Origin: Ruminococcaceae bacterium UBA7217
GTDB lineage: Bacteria > Bacillota > Clostridia > Oscillospirales > Acutalibacteraceae
Assembly (NCBI GenBank): GCA_002490425.1
Contig: DKTZ01000030.1
Coordinates: 22,714 to 86,713, forward strand
Reading direction: 5' to 3'
Length of the DNA: 64,000 bases
The notes under the pieces were generated by a model that saw only the letters and a list, made by a program, of their open reading frames with translations, was not told where the DNA came from and made no database searches. Both the position numbers and the translations under genes were made by a program. Below are positions 61,194 to 64,000 of this stretch, in pieces. Positions within the stretch are counted from its first letter, which is position 1; each line of letters starts with the position of its first letter.

Positions 61194-62621
61194 ATGTTAA
61201 AATCATCAAACAAAGTTGAAACCAATGTTTACGAGGTTGAAATTTCAATCGATGCTGAAACCTTTGAGGCAGCTGTTCAAAAGGCTTATCTTAAGCAGAG
61301 AAAGAATATCACTGTAAAGGGCTTCAGAAAAGGCAAGGCTCCCAGAACATTTATTGAGAAAATGTACGGTGAAAGTGTTTTCTATGAAGACGCTCTTGAA
61401 ATCGTTTACCCCGACGCCGTAAGCGAAGCTATAAAAGCGGCTGAGCTTGATATTGTTGACACGCCCTTTGACCTTGATGTATCGGAAATCGGCAAAAACG
61501 GCGTTGAAATGAAATTTAAAGTAACAGTTAAGCCTGAGGTAAAGCTCGGCGAGTACAAGGGCGTTAAGGCTTCAAAGCCTGGCGCTAAGGTTACTGCTGA
61601 CGAAGTTAAGGCAGAGCTTGCTAAAATGCAGGATCAGAACAGCCGTATGATAAGTGTTGACGACAGAGCAGTTAAGAAAGACGACACTGCTGTTATTGAC
61701 TTTGAAGGATTTGTTGACGGCGTTCCCTTTGAAGGAGGCAAGGCTGAGAATTATGAGCTTGTAATCGGTTCTAATTCTTTTATTCCAGGATTTGAGGATC
61801 AGATTATCGGCCACAAGGTTGGCGAGGAATTTGATGTAAATGTTACATTTCCCGAGGATTATCACGAAGAGCTTGCTTCAAAAGACGCTGTTTTCAAAAT
61901 CAAGCTTCACGAAATCAAGGTTAAAGAGCTTCCTGCTCTTGACGATGAATTTGTTAAGGATGTAAGCGAATATGACACGCTTGATGAGCTTAAAAAGCAC
62001 ATTAAGTCAGACCTTGAGGAAAAGAAAAAGGCAGATGCAGACGCTGAATTTACAAACGAGCTTCTTGAAAAGGTAGCAAACGGCATTGAGGCTGAAATTC
62101 CTGCTGTTATGATTGACAAAGAGGCAGAGGAAATGGTTGACGAGTTCGCTTACAGACTTCAGATGCAGGGGTTAGACCTTAATACATACCTTGTGTATAC
62201 AGGTATGGATAAGGATAAGCTTTTAGAGAATTACAAAACGCCTGCTGAAAATCAGGTTAAGCTTAAGCTTGCTCTTGAAGCTATCGTTAAGGCTGAGAAC
62301 ATTGAAGCAACAGAGGACGATATAAACGCTGAATATGAAAAGCTTGCAAAAGCTTACAATATGGAAATTGACGCTATCAAAAAGGCCGTTCCTGCTGAAA
62401 ATCTTGCAGGCGATATCAAGTCACAGAAGGCAATCGGTCTTATTAAGGAAAATGCAGTTGCTGAAGAAAAGACAGCGAAGAAAACAGCTGCTAAGAAGTC
62501 AGCAGCAAAGGCGGATGACGCTGAAAAGCCTGCTAAAAAGACTGCCGTCAAGAAAGACAGCGCAGAAAAGCCGGCGAAAAAACCTGCTGCAAAGAAAACA
62601 GCCAAAAAGACCGAAGAATAA
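61194..62621 (+). CDS. tig: Trigger factor with Lys/Ala-rich C-terminal extension
   Basis: A 475-residue ribosome-bound chaperone and peptidyl-prolyl isomerase. The ribosome-binding motif is GFRKGKAPR near 43 (usual form GFRxGKxP), the FKBP domain runs from about 150 to 240 (DTAVIDFEGFVDG, SFIPGFEDQIIGH), and the C-terminal helical arms to about 425. The last 50 residues are a tail of repeated Lys-Ala-Pro words (such as EKPAKKTAVKK and AEKPAKKPAAKKTAK), like histone H1-type tails, which most trigger factors lack. It is followed by clpP and clpX, the classic order. AGGAGG precedes the start. Confidence 0.94.
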   Translation: MLKSSNKVETNVYEVEISIDAETFEAAVQKAYLKQRKNITVKGFRKGKAPRTFIEKMYGESVFYEDALEIVYPDAVSEAIKAAELDIVDTPFDLDVSEIGKNGVEMKFKVTVKPEVKLGEYKGVKASKPGAKVTADEVKAELAKMQDQNSRMISVDDRAVKKDDTAVIDFEGFVDGVPFEGGKAENYELVIGSNSFIPGFEDQIIGHKVGEEFDVNVTFPEDYHEELASKDAVFKIKLHEIKVKELPALDDEFVKDVSEYDTLDELKKHIKSDLEEKKKADADAEFTNELLEKVANGIEAEIPAVMIDKEAEEMVDEFAYRLQMQGLDLNTYLVYTGMDKDKLLENYKTPAENQVKLKLALEAIVKAENIEATEDDINAEYEKLAKAYNMEIDAIKKAVPAENLAGDIKSQKAIGLIKENAVAEEKTAKKTAAKKSAAKADDAEKPAKKTAVKKDSAEKPAKKPAAKKTAKKTEE

Positions 62622-62729
62622 TTTCGGAGATTTTAAAGTAAATTATGTTTAGATGTTAAAGAATTGTCCAATAATTTAGGGGCAATTCTTTAATACTATT
62701 GCGAATAGCTTTTTAAGGAGGAATTTATA

Positions 62730-63311
62730 ATGGCACTTGTACCTTATGTAGTTGAACAAACAGGAAGAGGGGAGCGTTCTTACGACATCTTCTCACGTCT
62801 TTTAAATGACCGTATTATCGTTCTTTCCGATGAGGTAAACGACGCTACCGCATCACTCGTTGTAGCACAGCTTTTGTACCTTGAGGGTCAGGACAGTGAA
62901 AAGGATATAAGCCTTTACATCAACAGTCCCGGCGGCTCAGTCACCGCAGGACTTGCAATTTATGACACAATGCAGTACATTAAATGCGATGTTTCGACAA
63001 TTTGCATGGGCATGGCGGCTTCTATGGGCGCTTTTCTGCTTTCATCAGGCGCTAAAGGCAAAAGATTTGCTCTTCCCAACAGTGAAATAATGATTCATCA
63101 GCCCTCAGGCGGAGCACAGGGTCAGGCAAGCGATATTAAAATTACTGCTGACCACATTTTAAGAACACGTGATAAGCTGAATAAAATCTTGGCTGAAAAT
63201 ACAGGCAAACCAATTGAGCAGATAGCAATTGATACTGAGAGAGATAACTTTATGTCTGCTCACGAAGCGCTTGAATACGGTCTTATTGACAAAGTATTTG
63301 ATAAAAGATAA
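62730..63311 (+). CDS. clpP: ATP-dependent Clp protease proteolytic subunit
   Basis: A 193-residue serine protease subunit of the ClpXP barrel. The catalytic serine is in [11 protein letters not shown] near 97, the histidine in IMIHQPSGG near 122 and the aspartate in the ERDNFM stretch near 171. It serves ClpX (next gene) and probably the ClpE-like ATPase at 7.1 kb. AAGGAGG lies upstream. A hairpin AAAGAATTG/CAATTCTTT (62658-62691) in the tig-clpP gap has no good T run. Confidence 0.96.
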   Translation: MALVPYVVEQTGRGERSYDIFSRLLNDRIIVLSDEVNDATASLVVAQLLYLEGQDSEKDISLYINSPGGSVTAGLAIYDTMQYIKCDVSTICMGMAASMGAFLLSSGAKGKRFALPNSEIMIHQPSGGAQGQASDIKITADHILRTRDKLNKILAENTGKPIEQIAIDTERDNFMSAHEALEYGLIDKVFDKR

Positions 63312-63329
63312 TCGTTTTGGAGAATAAAT

Positions 63330-64000
63330 ATGGCGAGAGATAACGAAAAGTCTGTAAGATGTTCTTTTTGCGGTAAACCGCAGGAGCAGGTTGAAAAGCT
63401 TATTGCAGGCCCCGGTGTGTACATTTGCGATGAATGTGTCGATTTGTGTGCAGGCATAATCGGCGGAGACGAAGAAAATGTCAGACCCCACGGGAAAAAA
63501 GTAAAAATCGAAGAAAAAGTTATTCCAAAACCGCAGGAAATTAAAGAAAAGCTTGACGAATATGTTATCGGTCAGGATGAGGCGAAAAAAGCTCTCAGCG
63601 TAGCTGTATACAATCATTATAAAAGAGTGTATTTCGGCGGAAATACCGATGTTGATATTCAAAAGAGCAATATTGTGCTTTTAGGTCCTACAGGTGTCGG
63701 TAAGACTATGCTTGCCCAAACTCTTGCAAAGATAATTGACGTACCCTTTGCCATTGCGGACGCAACCACTCTTACTGAGGCAGGCTATGTGGGCGAAGAT
63801 GTTGAAAATATCCTTCTTCGTCTTATTCAGGCAGCGGATTATGACATTGAAAAGGCTGAACACGGCATAATTTATGTTGACGAGATTGATAAAATCGCAC
63901 GTAAATCTGAAAATCCGTCCATTACCCGTGACGTAAGCGGTGAAGGCGTTCAGCAGGCGCTTCTTAAGATTTTGGAGGGAACTGTTTCAAATGTTCCTCC
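63330..64000 (+). CDS. clpX: ATP-dependent Clp protease ATP-binding subunit ClpX, N-terminal part
   Basis: Gene cut by the right edge; about 223 residues are visible. It has the N-terminal zinc-binding domain (CSFCGK near 11 and CDECVDLC near 36), the linker [19 protein letters not shown], and the AAA core with Walker [10 protein letters not shown] near 117 and Walker [13 protein letters not shown] near 181. ClpX unfolds tagged substrates for ClpP, encoded 18 bases upstream. ATG 63330 has GGAG a few bases before it. Confidence 0.96.
   Translation, partial: MARDNEKSVRCSFCGKPQEQVEKLIAGPGVYICDECVDLCAGIIGGDEENVRPHGKKVKIEEKVIPKPQEIKEKLDEYVIGQDEAKKALSVAVYNHYKRVYFGGNTDVDIQKSNIVLLGPTGVGKTMLAQTLAKIIDVPFAIADATTLTEAGYVGEDVENILLRLIQAADYDIEKAEHGIIYVDEIDKIARKSENPSITRDVSGEGVQQALLKILEGTVSNVP

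Noticed and set aside
63159..63662. 167-codon minus-strand open frame
   Set aside because: Antisense to the end of clpP and start of clpX, both firmly identified.

Overview
The window looks like chromosome of an anaerobic, Gram-positive, endospore-forming member of the Clostridia, most likely in or near the Ruminococcaceae/Oscillospirales. The grounds are a moderately AT-rich composition, strong Shine-Dalgarno sites with many TTG and GTG starts, and a broad set of sporulation and Gram-positive genes (ypeB, a SpoIID-domain protein, gpr, spoIIP, spoVAE, a pdaA-like deacetylase, an alpha/beta SASP, whiA, hprK, an ECF transporter module, class B sortases). The genus is not resolved. No tRNA, rRNA 16S/23S/5S, CRISPR array, transposase or prophage gene was seen.

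Layout. 0-9.4 kb: glmM end, a SAM methyltransferase, ecfA1-ecfA2-ecfT, truA, a DUF5711 protein, a CvpA-like protein, pgsA and a ClpE-like unfoldase, nearly all co-directional. 9.4-11.8 kb: short palindromic repeats, a small membrane protein, a repeat-containing lipoprotein and ypeB. 11.9-22.3 kb: cysteine desulfurase-thiI-cinA, two class B sortases, a SpoIID-domain membrane protein, galE, lemA, a TPM protein and a HAD phosphatase. 22.3-26.3 kb: RNase P RNA, recD2, then a TPP riboswitch controlling thiT, the thiamine S-component that would use the shared ECF module at the left end. 26.3-40.4 kb: comM, a phosphohexomutase, a SigH-like sigma factor, sporulation genes, rpsT, a YhaM-like exonuclease, a two-component system, trmL, a pdaA-like gene and a SASP gene, with several very small genes between them.

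40.5-51.5 kb is the accessory region and the most interesting part. On the minus strand lie a zinc-ribbon/leucine-rich membrane protein, an XRE-like regulator and a Ser/Thr kinase. Divergently on the plus strand runs a tightly coupled set: a DUF2997 protein, a membrane protein with a ComEA-like helix-hairpin-helix domain, a NrdG-like radical SAM activase, an AAA ATPase that matches cyanobacterial/plastid Ycf46 over its whole length, and a membrane-anchored protein resembling DUF1257/Ycf35. A leucine-rich lipoprotein and three zinc-ribbon membrane proteins follow. The divergent promoter region carries two inverted repeats with the same arms and the same 14-bp spacing. This looks like a regulated cell-envelope or stress system built around a Ycf46-type ATPase; its function is not known to me.

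51.6-64 kb returns to core genes: hprK, murB, rapZ, whiA, two signal peptidases, rbgA (ylqF), rnhB, yraN, thrC, a DUF1540 protein, a phosphoesterase, then tig-clpP-clpX, with clpX cut by the window end. Coordinates of starts reflect my choice of ribosome-binding site and homology and may differ from other annotations by a few codons.
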